Below are positions 46,201 through 54,428 of a stretch of DNA of 64,000 nucleotides, piece by piece. Within the stretch, counting starts at the first letter, position 1. Each line of letters starts with the position of its first letter. The notes beneath the pieces are model-generated. The model was not told the origin of the DNA. It did no database searches and worked only from the letters and a program-made list of their open reading frames with translations. The position numbers and the translations under genes are program-made. The stretch is from Dyadobacter soli (lineage in GTDB: Bacteria; Bacteroidota; Bacteroidia; Cytophagales; Spirosomataceae): positions 427,691 through 491,690 of the forward strand of contig NZ_FNAN01000003.1 in assembly GCF_900101885.1 (NCBI RefSeq), written 5' to 3'.

Positions 46201-46438
46201 TGCCTATCCTGTTCCTATGGAGAACCGTTTGGACATTATGATGGGAGGACATTCAGATCAAACCGTGACAGCTATCATCTCGAATTCATCCGGCCAGGTG
46301 CTTGAAAGAAGGGCCGCCCGGATTTCAGCCGGCAGAGTTTCGCTGGACTTGTCGAATCTGCGAATGCCGGCAGGTATTTATCTGATTAGTATTCAGGCGG
46401 CTGGAAAAACAGAACAATTCAGGATTGTACGGAAATGA
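43247..46438 (+). CDS. T9SS-secreted protein with eleven ~60-residue repeats
   Basis: 1063 residues from ATG 43247, signal peptide ending VLKAQP. Residues about 30-680 hold eleven tandem units, each built as TNGNYVV.SP.W...., VGAVTW.NG..G.., G.VS..NSL.G and DQVG; unit 4 is short by about 20-28 residues. The repeat resembles Bacteroidota repeats of unknown function and probably forms a beta-propeller. A beta-sandwich region follows, then about 885-975 a fibronectin-like unit (LPVRLVTFTGQRVEKDVELQW, FEVERSTDARQF), and the last 85 residues are a type A T9SS sorting domain (YPVPMENRLDIMM, LRMPAGIYLISIQ, ending FRIVRK). So the protein is secreted and anchored on the cell surface by T9SS. Single gene with its own promoter. 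Confidence 0.88.
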   Translation: MFTKNYLPKVLTILMVMTCFVLKAQPKDIPGPAGSIGFGANITVLTNGNYVVTSPSYSEGQTYELGAVYLMNGKTHEQISMLKGVRAQDRIGDEIYALPNGNFVVVSHAMKNASGRVIGAVTWGSGTTGVSGQVTVANSIIGTNENQLAQLKCITVLPSGNFVIAWPGWHNGAVQFAGAATWVNGDMGISGTVSDQNSLVGTTINASISKLGITVLTNGNYVVGSPGWATWADQNSGVTGAATTSNSLSSGGIVTALRNGNYVVASPNWDNGGVTRVGAVTWANGATGLTGNVSAANSIIGSKANDQVGLGSAVALSNGNYVFASPNWDDDVIVNAGAVTWVGGAAASTGVVSRANSLYGTHVDDQVGYFPPIGLTNGNYVTAAPFWDHNAVQNVGAVTWGKGATGTFGPVSESNSLYGTVMDDRIGNSLVPLGNGHYVVGSPGCSVNGVSHSGAVTWGNGTSGITGPISASNSLYGGSPGDQIGYDSGYGEIVPLTNGNYVVSSLSWHGSSGSVGALTWGNGTAGTSGVISSSNSLINLTNYYIETVHSKVTPLTNGNFVFATQWWTDNDPVNPHFGAIVWGNGNGGLTGTLNASNALLIPNNNQPVYLPGITITALPDGNYVASNVLYYPPAASFLGGAATWLNGFVETIGEINECNSIISESVSFFYPNTTAYNPVFDYHIYGRPNENLLTIFSPSSKPLGGNGASGQTEIAGDSQTPLFTTDDCQVIASLRPAGGSPVNGEVNAKVWVESTVPSYKSIPFAARHYEITPTSNADAATGEVTLFFSQSDFNNFNAAPGSNPKMPTGPADAGGISALRISKYPGTSGDGTGLPGSYSKGVTMIDPDDNDIIWNADFQRWEVTFSTTGFSGFVLHTYDGALPVRLVTFTGQRVEKDVELQWSIADASNFSHFEVERSTDARQFDMIGKITFDNVKSQYSFTDTNAFSKSESWYYRLKMLDIDGSYAYSKTLSMNGENGFSSRRYAYPVPMENRLDIMMGGHSDQTVTAIISNSSGQVLERRAARISAGRVSLDLSNLRMPAGIYLISIQAAGKTEQFRIVRK

Positions 46439-46543
46439 TGCCCTGGGGCCTTTCGAAGGCGGGGGAAGGGAGCCAATTTTGGTTGAAAGTCAAATAATAT
46501 TCTAAAAGTTTCTGAAACGATTTTTACTCTCAAAATTTTATTT

Positions 46544-46551
46544 TATTTTTG
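46544..46551 (+). promoter_or_regulatory. Putative -7 element for the cold-shock gene
   Basis: TATTTTTG matches TAnnTTTG, 22 bases before the ATG at 46574, in a very AT-rich leader (46490-46573). No clear -33 TTG at 20 bases. Confidence 0.45.
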
Positions 46552-46573
46552 TTGAATATTTTAAAATAATGTT

Positions 46574-46765
46574 ATGAATAAAGGAACGGTTAAATTTTTT
46601 AATGAAACCAAAGGGTTTGGATTCATTGCTCCGGAAAATGGCGGAGCCGACATTTTTGTACACACTACTGGTCTTATTGATGATATTCGTGAGAATGACA
46701 GTGTGTCTTATGAAGTAGAAGAAGGAAGAAAAGGCCTGAACGCAGTTAATGTAACTGTTATCTAA
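46574..46765 (+). CDS. Cold-shock domain protein (CspA family)
   Basis: 63 residues, start ATG 46574. A single OB-fold cold-shock domain: GTVKFFNETKGFGFIAPENGG with RNP1 (KGFGFI), then DIFVHTTGL with RNP2 (IFVHT). It is an RNA chaperone that melts mRNA structure. The usual size for the family is 60-75 residues. It has its own promoter and is closed by a strong terminator, so it is monocistronic. Confidence 0.96.
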   Translation: MNKGTVKFFNETKGFGFIAPENGGADIFVHTTGLIDDIRENDSVSYEVEEGRKGLNAVNVTVI

Positions 46766-46790
46766 GCAGCCAGATCATACCAAGCAACTA

Positions 46791-46816
46791 AATCCTCCCG
46801 ATGTGGAGGATTTTTT
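46791..46816. terminator. Intrinsic terminator after the cold-shock gene
   Basis: AATCCTCC (46791-46798) pairs with GGAGGATT (46805-46812), loop 6, followed by T residues through 46816 on the plus strand. It ends the cold-shock transcript and, on the minus strand, lies just after the NAD(P)-binding gene's stop. Confidence 0.88.
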
Positions 46817-46819
46817 GTT

Positions 46820-47458
46820 TTAATAGCTAAATATTTCATCCAGGCTAACGACGCTGACCTGCTTTTCCCCGGTTTTGGGTGCTTTTGCTAATTTTTCGGC
46901 AAGTAATTCGGTCGGCATTGGGCGAAACTTTTTGAACAATCCTAAACCGTTTAAAAAATTGAGCGTGGTCGCACTGGCCCGTTCGCCAAACCGGTCGGAG
47001 TTTTTGCGGAGCAGCAGCCCGGGCTTGAAAATCACCAGTTTTTTGAATGCCAGCGCAGTTATGCGCTCTTCCAATTTGCCTTTGAGCATCGAATAAAAGA
47101 CATTGCTGTCGGGCGAAGCGCCATATGCGGATAACAGCACCATCTGGGGCACGCCGTTCCGGCGGGCTGTCTGGGCAAATTCCAGCGGGATTTCGTAATC
47201 GATGTGCCATTGATTTTCCTTCGACCCGGCTGCTTTGAGCGTCGTTCCCAGGCATGAAAACAGGACATCCCCGTGAATTTGGCCTGAAACTTCTTTCAGA
47301 TTGTCGAAATCGGTGACCACCTCAGTGAGTTTAGGGTCGGTGATACCGGTAGGGCGGCGTACAAAAATCGCCACTTCGAGGTAATCGGGATCGTTCAGAA
47401 CTATATCCAGCAGGTTCTTGCCGGAGGCACCCGTAGCGCCGATAATGATTGCTTTCAT
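46820..47458 (-). CDS. NAD(P)-binding oxidoreductase-like protein (atypical SDR, TIP30-like)
   Basis: 212 residues, start ATG 47458. Rossmann motif IIGATGASGKNLL at 4-16, then VFVRRPTGI, a Cys-containing strand FSCLGTTLKAAGS, and the SAYGASPDSNVFY segment where the SDR Tyr is present, as in the HTATIP2/TIP30-like atypical SDRs. Substrate unknown. It follows a Crp-family regulator by 9 bases, so the two are almost certainly co-transcribed. Confidence 0.85.
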   Translation of the reverse strand: MKAIIIGATGASGKNLLDIVLNDPDYLEVAIFVRRPTGITDPKLTEVVTDFDNLKEVSGQIHGDVLFSCLGTTLKAAGSKENQWHIDYEIPLEFAQTARRNGVPQMVLLSAYGASPDSNVFYSMLKGKLEERITALAFKKLVIFKPGLLLRKNSDRFGERASATTLNFLNGLGLFKKFRPMPTELLAEKLAKAPKTGEKQVSVVSLDEIFSY

Positions 47459-47467
47459 GTCAAAGAG

Positions 47468-48058
47468 CTATTGATGTGCTAATTTCTGGCGGATGCGGGT
47501 GAGCGTCTGGCGTTCAATACCGAGGTAGCTGCAAAGGTGGGAGAGGGATACCCGGTTGAAAAGGCCCGGATGCTTTTCGATGAATGTAAGATAGCGCGCT
47601 TCGGCCGTTTGAAAGATGAAGCTTTCGATACGCGCCTGCTGGCGTTTTAAAATTTCTTCGGCCACCAGTCTGCCATACCGCTCAAAGCCGGTCGATTGCC
47701 CGTACACCCATTGCAGGTTTTCGTACGAGAGGCAAGCCATGACGGTCGGTTCCAGGCACTGGATCGTGTAGTTGCTGGGGTTGCGAGTCAGAAAAGAGTG
47801 GTAATGCGTCGCGTAATCGCCCACCTGATAGAACCCGACGGTCGTCTCATCCCCGGCAGGATCAACGTAATAGGAACGGACGAGCCCTTCCGCAATGAAT
47901 CCGATTGCCTTCTGGACGTTGCCCGCCTCGATGAAGAATTCTTTTTTTTGAAGCATTTGAAACGAAAGTTTCGAAACGAACAATGCCAGTTCGTGATCCG
48001 TTAGCGCAGGACAGAAGTGCTTCAAGGAAGCGAGATATTGCTGCTTGGCTGATTCCAT
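47468..48058 (-). CDS. Crp/Fnr-family transcriptional regulator
   Basis: 196 residues from ATG 48058 (a GTG at 48079 is in frame). cNMP-binding-like barrel about 25-115 (KEFFIEAGNVQKAIGFIAEGLVRSYYV, DETTVGFYQVGDYA), C-terminal HTH (LFNRVSLSHLCSYLGIERQTLTRIRQKL). Similar in build to the gene at 40.7 kb but not a close copy. Operon with the NAD(P)-binding gene 9 bases downstream, so it probably regulates that gene or is an inert partner. The 520-base gap upstream leaves room for its promoter; no clean TAnnTTTG was found on this strand. Confidence 0.88.
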   Translation of the reverse strand: MESAKQQYLASLKHFCPALTDHELALFVSKLSFQMLQKKEFFIEAGNVQKAIGFIAEGLVRSYYVDPAGDETTVGFYQVGDYATHYHSFLTRNPSNYTIQCLEPTVMACLSYENLQWVYGQSTGFERYGRLVAEEILKRQQARIESFIFQTAEARYLTFIEKHPGLFNRVSLSHLCSYLGIERQTLTRIRQKLAHQ

Positions 48059-48578
48059 GACAATGCCGTGTTTGAGCACAAATTAAACCATAAATCGATC
48101 GGCTCCAAGTTTTCAAAACTGCATGCCTGACGGCGTTATGGAAGATTGATCAGGCACGGGTTGCTACCAATATTACATCGCTACGCGATTTTTACATTTG
48201 ATGCGACGCTTGTGTGATAAAATGACTGGAATTTTGGTACTATCGGGTGTGATTTTGTATATACCTTCTCAAAAGACACTATTCTGAATTTTTGTCAGAG
48301 TACGACGAAGGATGGTCTATTATGGGTTTACAGCCTCAATTTGACTCTAATAACTCATGAACTCTAAGCTGCTGTTAGGCCCTGGGCAGTCGTTAGTGGC
48401 GAAAGACTGGAATGACAAATACTGATAGTGATAATTTGTACAGTTTTTTGGAAAATATATACCAACGGTAACGCTGTTAACCAGGTTAATTTTGTGTCAT
48501 TGTTAGAATGTACAAACAGGCGTCGCAGTCGTATCGACATGTACTTGCTTATGCTGCCTGCCACAAAATGAACCTAGT
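48059..48578. other. 520-base intergenic region before the efflux operon
   Basis: No convincing gene: the only open frame of note (48364-48564, minus) has no motif. It holds a TAATTTTG -7-like box at 48487-48494, overlapped by the 13-base palindrome TTAACC-A-GGTTAA (48477-48489), with a further GGTAAC half-site at 48467-48472. That suggests a repressor site for the efflux operon, about 85 bases before the first ATG. Nothing else is recognised. Confidence 0.4.
48477..48494 (+). promoter_or_regulatory. Putative -7 box overlapped by a short palindrome, RND operon
   Basis: TTAACC (48477-48482) and GGTTAA (48484-48489) around one base overlap TAATTTTG (48487-48494). Without a good -33 TTG it is only a candidate promoter-operator for the downstream efflux genes. 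Confidence 0.35.
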
Positions 48579-49718
48579 ATGAAAAAGATCCCGGTATATT
48601 TATCTGCATTGAGCGTATTGCTGCTCTTTGGGTGCGCTTCCGAACCAGAGCAAGGTCCACAAACCGGGCCTGCACCTGCTTTTCAGGTCCAGGCCGTCGG
48701 CTCGGGTGAGGCCACCATTTACTCCGAATATCCTGCAACGCTCGAAGGGCTGGCTGACGTAGAAGTCCGCTCACAAGTGGAAGGTATTTTGCAGCGCATC
48801 CTTGTGGCCGAAGGGGCATATGTAAAAGAAGGAACGCCATTATTTCAAATCGATCCGCGCCAGTATACCGAAGCATACAACAGCGCGCAAGGGGAGTTGC
48901 TTGCGGCTAACGCCACCGTGACAACAACGAAACTGGAATTGGAGAAGTTGGTGCCATTAGTTGAAAATAAAGTATTGTCCGCCTTCCAGTTGAAAATAGT
49001 GCAATCGGCCTACGAAGCGGCTCTTGCACGCATGAAGCAGGCGGAAGCGAAGGTAGGTAGTGCACGGATCACGCTCGGGTATGCGACGGTGAGGGCCCCG
49101 GTAACGGGTTATGTCGGCCGGATTTTTAAAAAGGCGGGCAGTCTCGTTTCGGCTTCCGACGCGCAACAGATCACCTACATTTCAGACAACCGTTCCGTCC
49201 ACGCCTATTTTACGATTGGAGAAACCGACTTTTTGAAGTTCCGGGAAAGCCTGGCAGGTAAGTCCATCCATGAGAAGCTCGGCAATGCCCCGGCAGCTGC
49301 ATTGATCCTTTCGGGCGATATCGCCTACGAACACCCGGGCAAGCTGGATATGATCGATGCGGCATTTGATAAGAATACCGGGGCGATCGCATTGCGTGCT
49401 ACTTTTCCCAACTCGGACGGGCTGCTGCGCTCGGGTAATTCGGGTAAAGTGAAGCTGGGCTTCAAGCAAAGCAATGTCGTTTCAATCCCGCAGGAAGCAA
49501 CCATTGAAATACAGGACAAGATCTTCGTATATACAGTAGGGAACGGTAGCAAGGTCGCGAAAGTGCCGCTCAAAATTTCCGCCTCCGTTGGTAACAGCTA
49601 TCTCGTTTCCGACGGGTTAAAGGCAGGCGACCGGATCGTGCTCAAAGGGATGGATGCCCTTAAAGAAGGGATGGTGATCACTCCCAAAGCACCTGAGGCC
49701 GACTTGGTGCAGAATTAA
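48579..49718 (+). CDS. RND efflux periplasmic adaptor (membrane fusion protein)
   Basis: 379 residues, start ATG 48579, lipobox LLFGC (Cys19), so it is anchored to the inner membrane as a lipoprotein. Adaptor order: barrel-sandwich half LADVEVRSQVEGILQRILVAEGAYVKEGTPLFQIDP, an alpha-helical hairpin about 90-160, YATVRAPVTGYVGRIFKKAGSLV, then beta-barrel and membrane-proximal domains (QEATIEIQDKIFVYTVG, LKAGDRIVLKGMDALKEGM). It links the RND pump to the outer-membrane channel. First gene of a three-gene operon, 24 bases before the pump gene. Confidence 0.95.
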   Translation: MKKIPVYLSALSVLLLFGCASEPEQGPQTGPAPAFQVQAVGSGEATIYSEYPATLEGLADVEVRSQVEGILQRILVAEGAYVKEGTPLFQIDPRQYTEAYNSAQGELLAANATVTTTKLELEKLVPLVENKVLSAFQLKIVQSAYEAALARMKQAEAKVGSARITLGYATVRAPVTGYVGRIFKKAGSLVSASDAQQITYISDNRSVHAYFTIGETDFLKFRESLAGKSIHEKLGNAPAAALILSGDIAYEHPGKLDMIDAAFDKNTGAIALRATFPNSDGLLRSGNSGKVKLGFKQSNVVSIPQEATIEIQDKIFVYTVGNGSKVAKVPLKISASVGNSYLVSDGLKAGDRIVLKGMDALKEGMVITPKAPEADLVQN

Positions 49719-49742
49719 ATCCTTCATTAGTCAACAGAAATC

Positions 49743-52700
49743 ATGTTTAAAGTATTTATAGAGAGACCCGTGGTAGCTACGGTGGTATCGATCATTCTGG
49801 TGATACTGGGCGTAGTGGGTCTTACGAGTTTACCAATACAACAGTTTCCGGACATTGCCCCGCCTGCGGTGCAGGTGCTGGCGGCATACCCGGGTGCGAA
49901 TGCCGAAACGATGCTTCGGGCCGTTGCGCCTCCTTTGGAAGAGGCGATCAACGGGGTGGAAGATATGAGTTATATGAGCTCGTCGTCCAATAATGATGGT
50001 ACGTTGGCCATTACGGTGTATTTCAAGCTGGGTACAAATCCGGACCAGGCTGCCGTAAACGTGCAAAACCGCGTGGCTTCGGCGACTGGTTTCCTGCCGG
50101 CGGAAGTGGTGCAGGCGGGAATTACGACGCAAAAGGTGCAGAATGCCATTATAATGGGTATCAACCTTTACAGCGAGAACCCGAAGCTTTACGACCACAC
50201 CTTCCTGACAAACTATGCGGCGATCAACATCATTCCGGAGATCAAACGTATCTCAGGGGTGGGGCAGGCCAATATTTTCGGCGGCAGCAAGGATTATTCG
50301 ATGCGCATCTGGCTCAATCCCGCGCAAATGGCCTCCTATAACATCACACCGAACGAGGTAATGGGCGCTATCAAAAACAAAAACCAGGAGGCTGCACCGG
50401 GTCGCTTCGGCGAAATGAGCGAGCAGGCATTTGAATACATTATCAAGTATGCGGGGAAATACAATAAGCCGGAAGAGTATGCCAACCTGATCATCCGGTC
50501 GAATGGTGACGGCTCGCTGCTCCGCTTGAAGGATGTAGCGAAGGTCGAGCTCGGCTCGTACACTTATGGCACGTTCAATACCGTGAATGGCAAGCAGGGC
50601 ATTTCCATTGTGGTACTGCAATTGCCCGGCTCCAATTCGCGTGAAATCCAGATTGCGATCGAAAAACTGATCAAAAAGGCGGAGAAGGACTTTCCTCCCG
50701 GCGTGAAACAAATGCCGCTTTACAATACGAAGGATGCGCTTGACCAGTCGATAAGCCAGGTGGAGCACACTTTGATCGAAGCGTTTATACTGGTATTTAT
50801 CGTGGTGTTTCTGTTTTTGCAGGACTTCCGTTCCACATTGATCCCCGCGATTGCGGTGCCGGTCGCGCTGGTGGGTACATTCTTCTTCATGTCGCTGTTT
50901 GGCTTCTCGATCAACCTGCTGACATTGTTCGCATTGGTCCTGGCCATCGGTATTGTTGTCGATGATGCGATCGTGGTCGTGGAAGCGGTGCATTCGAAAC
51001 TGGAACATACTGATATAAAGCCGCGGGAAGCGACCACGTCGGCCATGCACGAGATCACCGGTGCGATCATATCGATTACGCTCGTCATGGCCGCCGTATT
51101 CCTTCCTGTGGGTTTTATGAAAGGTTCCGCCGGCGTTTTTTACCGGCAGTTCGCGTTCACGCTGGCTATCGCGATCGTCATTTCGGCTGTCAATGCATTG
51201 ACGCTCAGCCCGGCATTGTGCGCGCTGTTTTTGAAGGATGTCAGTCACGGCGATAAGTTTCAGCCGACGACGTTCAAGCAGCGTTTTTTCTACGGATTTA
51301 ACCAGGGCTTCGAATCCATCACAGGTCGCTATGTTAACGCGGTGCGAAAACTGGTCCGGTTCAAATGGCTTAGTTTGGCAGGGCTTGCAGTGGTGATCAT
51401 CACGACCGTCTGGCTGATCAGAAAAACGCCTACCGGGTTCATACCTTCGGAAGATCAGGGGTTTATCGCGATCGCGGTGTCGTTACCGCCGGGCTCATCC
51501 ATGGCCAGGACGCAGAAAATCTTCACCGAAGCGGCCGGTAAGCTTCGGGATATGGAGTCGAAGCTGATTTTCAACGAGATCGCTGGTTTTAATATGCTTA
51601 CGCAATCCACCAGCCCGTCGGCCGGAGTGGCGTTTTTCAGGCTGAAAAAAGATGGCGAGCGTGGCCCTATGAACGACATCGCCCCCATAATGGCCGAAAT
51701 CAACAAGCGGCTGGCTACTATTCAGGGCGCACAGTTCTTCGTATTTACGCTGCCGACCGTTCCGGGTTTCAGTAATGTGGACGCGCTGGATTTTGTATTG
51801 GAGGATAAAACCGGTGGGAGGCTGGACAAGTTTAGCGGGATTGCCAACAAGTTTATGGCCGAATTGATGAAGCGCAAGGAAATTGCCGTGGCATTCTCCA
51901 CATTCCGTGCAGATTACCCGCAGATTGAAATGGTGCTGAACCACGAAAAAATCGAACAGCTTGGTGTGGACGAAAAAGAGATTCTCAGTACAATGCAGTC
52001 CTATTTCGGCAGTGCGCAGGTGTCTGATTTCAACCGGTTTGGCAAGTACTACCGCGTAATGGTGCAGGCCGATAAATCCAACCGCGAAGACCCGTCTTCG
52101 ATGGATGGGGTGTATGTCAAGAACAGGGCTGGCCAAATGGTCCCCGTCAATACTTTACTAACACTTAAAAGGGTTTTCGGGCCGGAAACAATCACGCGCT
52201 ACAATCTCTTCAACTCGATCGGGATCAATGCGATACCCAAGCCGGGTTACAGTTCGGGGGATGCGATCAATGCGGTCAGGGAGGTTGCTGCTGAGCAGCT
52301 GCCGGCCGGTTATGCCTACGAATTCTCGGGCATGAGCAGGGAGGAAATCGCTTCCGGTGGGCAGTCGATCGTGGTATTTGTATTGTCGCTGCTGTTTGTC
52401 TATTTCCTGCTGGCGGCGCAGTACGACAGCTACATTTTGCCGCTGGCGGTTATTTTCTCCATTCCGACGGGCATTATCGGTGTATTTACCGCCATTGGCC
52501 TGGCCGGCATCGAAAACAATATCTATGTGCAGGTCGCATTGATCATGCTCATCGGCTTGCTGGCCAAAAATGCGATCCTGATCGTAGAGTTTGCCGTTCA
52601 GCGCAGGAACGCAGGCCATTCGCTCATCGATTCGGCGCTGGAAGCGGCCCGGCTGCGGATCAGGCCGATCATCATGACCTCCATCGCATTCGTGGTGGGT

Positions 52701-52919
52701 ATCACGCCGATGATGCGGGCGACCGGGCCGTCGGCAATGGGTAACCACTCCATCAGCATCGGTGCTGCGGGAGGTATGCTGAGCGGCGTCGTGCTGGGCC
52801 TATTCATTATTCCGGTGCTCTTTGTGGTGTTCCAGGCATTGCATGAGAAAGTAAGTGGTAGAAAGCTGCCCGCGGCGGACGAGGAACTAGTTGAAAACAA
52901 ACCGGTGCCCGCGGTTTAA
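49743..52919 (+). CDS. RND multidrug efflux permease (HAE1 type)
   Basis: 1058 residues, start ATG 49743. AcrB-like: N-terminal MFKVFIERPVVATVVSIILVILGVVG with ERP and helix 1, porter and docking loops in both halves, twelve helices, and the proton-relay pair Asp407-Asp408 in IGIVVDDAIVVVE with a Lys partner further on. Motif GGMLSGVVLGLFIIPVLFVV marks helix 12. It exports hydrophobic drugs or toxic compounds across both membranes with the adaptor and channel. Part of the operon at 48.6-54.4 kb. Confidence 0.96.
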   Translation: MFKVFIERPVVATVVSIILVILGVVGLTSLPIQQFPDIAPPAVQVLAAYPGANAETMLRAVAPPLEEAINGVEDMSYMSSSSNNDGTLAITVYFKLGTNPDQAAVNVQNRVASATGFLPAEVVQAGITTQKVQNAIIMGINLYSENPKLYDHTFLTNYAAINIIPEIKRISGVGQANIFGGSKDYSMRIWLNPAQMASYNITPNEVMGAIKNKNQEAAPGRFGEMSEQAFEYIIKYAGKYNKPEEYANLIIRSNGDGSLLRLKDVAKVELGSYTYGTFNTVNGKQGISIVVLQLPGSNSREIQIAIEKLIKKAEKDFPPGVKQMPLYNTKDALDQSISQVEHTLIEAFILVFIVVFLFLQDFRSTLIPAIAVPVALVGTFFFMSLFGFSINLLTLFALVLAIGIVVDDAIVVVEAVHSKLEHTDIKPREATTSAMHEITGAIISITLVMAAVFLPVGFMKGSAGVFYRQFAFTLAIAIVISAVNALTLSPALCALFLKDVSHGDKFQPTTFKQRFFYGFNQGFESITGRYVNAVRKLVRFKWLSLAGLAVVIITTVWLIRKTPTGFIPSEDQGFIAIAVSLPPGSSMARTQKIFTEAAGKLRDMESKLIFNEIAGFNMLTQSTSPSAGVAFFRLKKDGERGPMNDIAPIMAEINKRLATIQGAQFFVFTLPTVPGFSNVDALDFVLEDKTGGRLDKFSGIANKFMAELMKRKEIAVAFSTFRADYPQIEMVLNHEKIEQLGVDEKEILSTMQSYFGSAQVSDFNRFGKYYRVMVQADKSNREDPSSMDGVYVKNRAGQMVPVNTLLTLKRVFGPETITRYNLFNSIGINAIPKPGYSSGDAINAVREVAAEQLPAGYAYEFSGMSREEIASGGQSIVVFVLSLLFVYFLLAAQYDSYILPLAVIFSIPTGIIGVFTAIGLAGIENNIYVQVALIMLIGLLAKNAILIVEFAVQRRNAGHSLIDSALEAARLRIRPIIMTSIAFVVGITPMMRATGPSAMGNHSISIGAAGGMLSGVVLGLFIIPVLFVVFQALHEKVSGRKLPAADEELVENKPVPAV

Positions 52920-52946
52920 TGCCGGGCGGTTTTAGATAGAAAAATC

Positions 52947-54359
52947 ATGGCTAAATATAAAAATGCCTGCCTGGCGCTGCTCATTGCAGCGGCGCTGGGC
53001 GCTTGTAAGGTGTCGAAGGATATTCAGACGCCGACGGACGCTGTTCCGCAAAGTTTCAGGGATGTGGCCACAGCCGACACGGCCAGCATCGCCGGGCTGC
53101 CCTGGAAGGACTTCTTTTCAGATCCGGTGCTGCAAAAGCTCATCGATACCGCCATTGTCAGGAACTACGACATGCGGATCGCCGTCACGAACATCGATGC
53201 TGCCGGTCTGCTGGTGAAGCAAGCCAAATGGAACAACGTTCCGGCGGTAACCCTGGGGATCGGCGCCAGCACGACCAACCCATCGGACAACAGCCTGAGC
53301 GGCCTGACGGCCGGGCAGTTCCTGGGTACCAATCATCTGGAAGATTTTTCGGTTGGGCTTAATCTGACTTGGGAAGCCGACGTGTGGGGCAAAATACGGA
53401 ACCAAAACAAGCTGGCTGTGTCGCAATACCTGCAAAGTATCGAGGCCCGCAAGGCTATTCAGACCAGCCTGGTCGCAAACGTTGCGAATGGCTACTATAA
53501 TTTGCTGATGCTGGATGAGCACCTGGCGGTGGCGGAGAAAAACAGGGCGCTCAGCGATAGTACCTTGCGGATGATCCGCCTGCAATTCGAGAACGGACAG
53601 GTGAGTTCGCTGGCCGTACAGCAGGCGGACGCCCAGTTGAAGGCGGTGCAGCAGCTTATTCCTCAGTTGGAGCAGTATATCGCTGTTCAGGAGAATGCCC
53701 TGCGTGTGTTGGCAGGTGAATTTCCTGCCAAAATCACCCGTACGGCTTCGCTGGCAGAAATTGAGGTTTCCCGAAATGTCGCCGCGGGATTGCCGGTGAG
53801 CCTGCTCAACCGCAGGCCCGACGTGCGGCAGGAGGAGCTGGGGCTGGTTGCCGCCAATGCGAACGTCGGGGTGAACAAGGCCCAACTGTATCCTGCGCTG
53901 CGTATCTCTGCGGGCGCGGGGCTGAATTCGCTCAAAGCCAGCGACTGGTTCAATATGCCGGCCTCGCTGTTCGGGATGGTTGCCGGCAGTGTAACCCAGC
54001 CATTGTTGCAGCGGCGAGAATTGAAGACCCGGTACGAGATTGCTTTGGCTGAGCGGGAAAAAAGCGTGCTGCAATTCAGGAAGGCGGTGTTGGTGGCGGT
54101 AGGAGAGGTGTCGGACGCTATGGTGAAAATCGAGAAGCTGCGTGCCTCGCAAGCCTTTGCTGACAGCCGGGCTGCTACGCTGCGGCAAGCTGTTTCCAAT
54201 GCCAGCCTGCTTTTTAACAATGGGTCGGCCAGTTATCTCGAAGTAATTACCGCACAGGGTAATGCATTGCAAAGTGAGCTGGATGTAGCGATGCTGAAAA
54301 GGCAGCAGTTGTCCGCACTGTCGGATCTTTACCGGAGCCTTGGAGGCGGCTGGAAATAA
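52947..54359 (+). CDS. Outer-membrane efflux channel (NodT/TolC family lipoprotein)
   Basis: 470 residues, start ATG 52947, lipobox AALGAC (Cys20). Two OEP domains with long helical hairpins (VANGYYNLLMLDEHLAVAEKNRAL, TLRMIRLQFENGQVSSLAVQQADAQL, LPVSLLNRRPDVRQEELGLVAANANVGVNKAQLYP) and the NodT-type end LKRQQLSALSDLYRSLGGGW. It is the exit duct of the tripartite pump. 27 bases after the permease gene; the gene ends 16 bases before the 38-bp inverted repeat. Confidence 0.95.
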   Translation: MAKYKNACLALLIAAALGACKVSKDIQTPTDAVPQSFRDVATADTASIAGLPWKDFFSDPVLQKLIDTAIVRNYDMRIAVTNIDAAGLLVKQAKWNNVPAVTLGIGASTTNPSDNSLSGLTAGQFLGTNHLEDFSVGLNLTWEADVWGKIRNQNKLAVSQYLQSIEARKAIQTSLVANVANGYYNLLMLDEHLAVAEKNRALSDSTLRMIRLQFENGQVSSLAVQQADAQLKAVQQLIPQLEQYIAVQENALRVLAGEFPAKITRTASLAEIEVSRNVAAGLPVSLLNRRPDVRQEELGLVAANANVGVNKAQLYPALRISAGAGLNSLKASDWFNMPASLFGMVAGSVTQPLLQRRELKTRYEIALAEREKSVLQFRKAVLVAVGEVSDAMVKIEKLRASQAFADSRAATLRQAVSNASLLFNNGSASYLEVITAQGNALQSELDVAMLKRQQLSALSDLYRSLGGGWK

Positions 54360-54375
54360 GTAAATGATGGTCGTG

Positions 54376-54413
54376 CAAATGGAATAATTTTACTTGTAAA
54401 ATTATTCCATTTG
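54376..54413. promoter_or_regulatory. 38-bp perfect inverted repeat, probable AraC operator
   Basis: CAAATGGAATAATTTTAC (54376-54393), two bases, then its exact reverse complement (54396-54413). AT-rich arms make it a poor intrinsic terminator, though it also follows the efflux operon. The -33 TTG of the AraC promoter (54394-54396) sits at its centre, so a bound protein would block or shape transcription of the regulator. Confidence 0.75.
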
Positions 54414-54424
54414 TGGTAAATTTG
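54394..54424 (+). promoter_or_regulatory. Promoter of the AraC gene inside the inverted repeat
   Basis: TTG at 54394-54396, 20 bases, TAAATTTG at 54417-54424; then 4 bases to the ATG at 54429. Same geometry as the HxlR promoter at 40137, so a leaderless transcript is expected. Confidence 0.7.
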
Positions 54425-54428
54425 TACT

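Noticed and set aside
48364..48564. 66-residue minus-strand open frame in the gap before the efflux operon
   Set aside because: No motif, no start context, and it overlaps the promoter-like and palindromic elements.
53118..54272. 384-residue minus-strand open frame inside the TolC-like gene
   Set aside because: Antisense shadow of a NodT/TolC protein with clear motifs.
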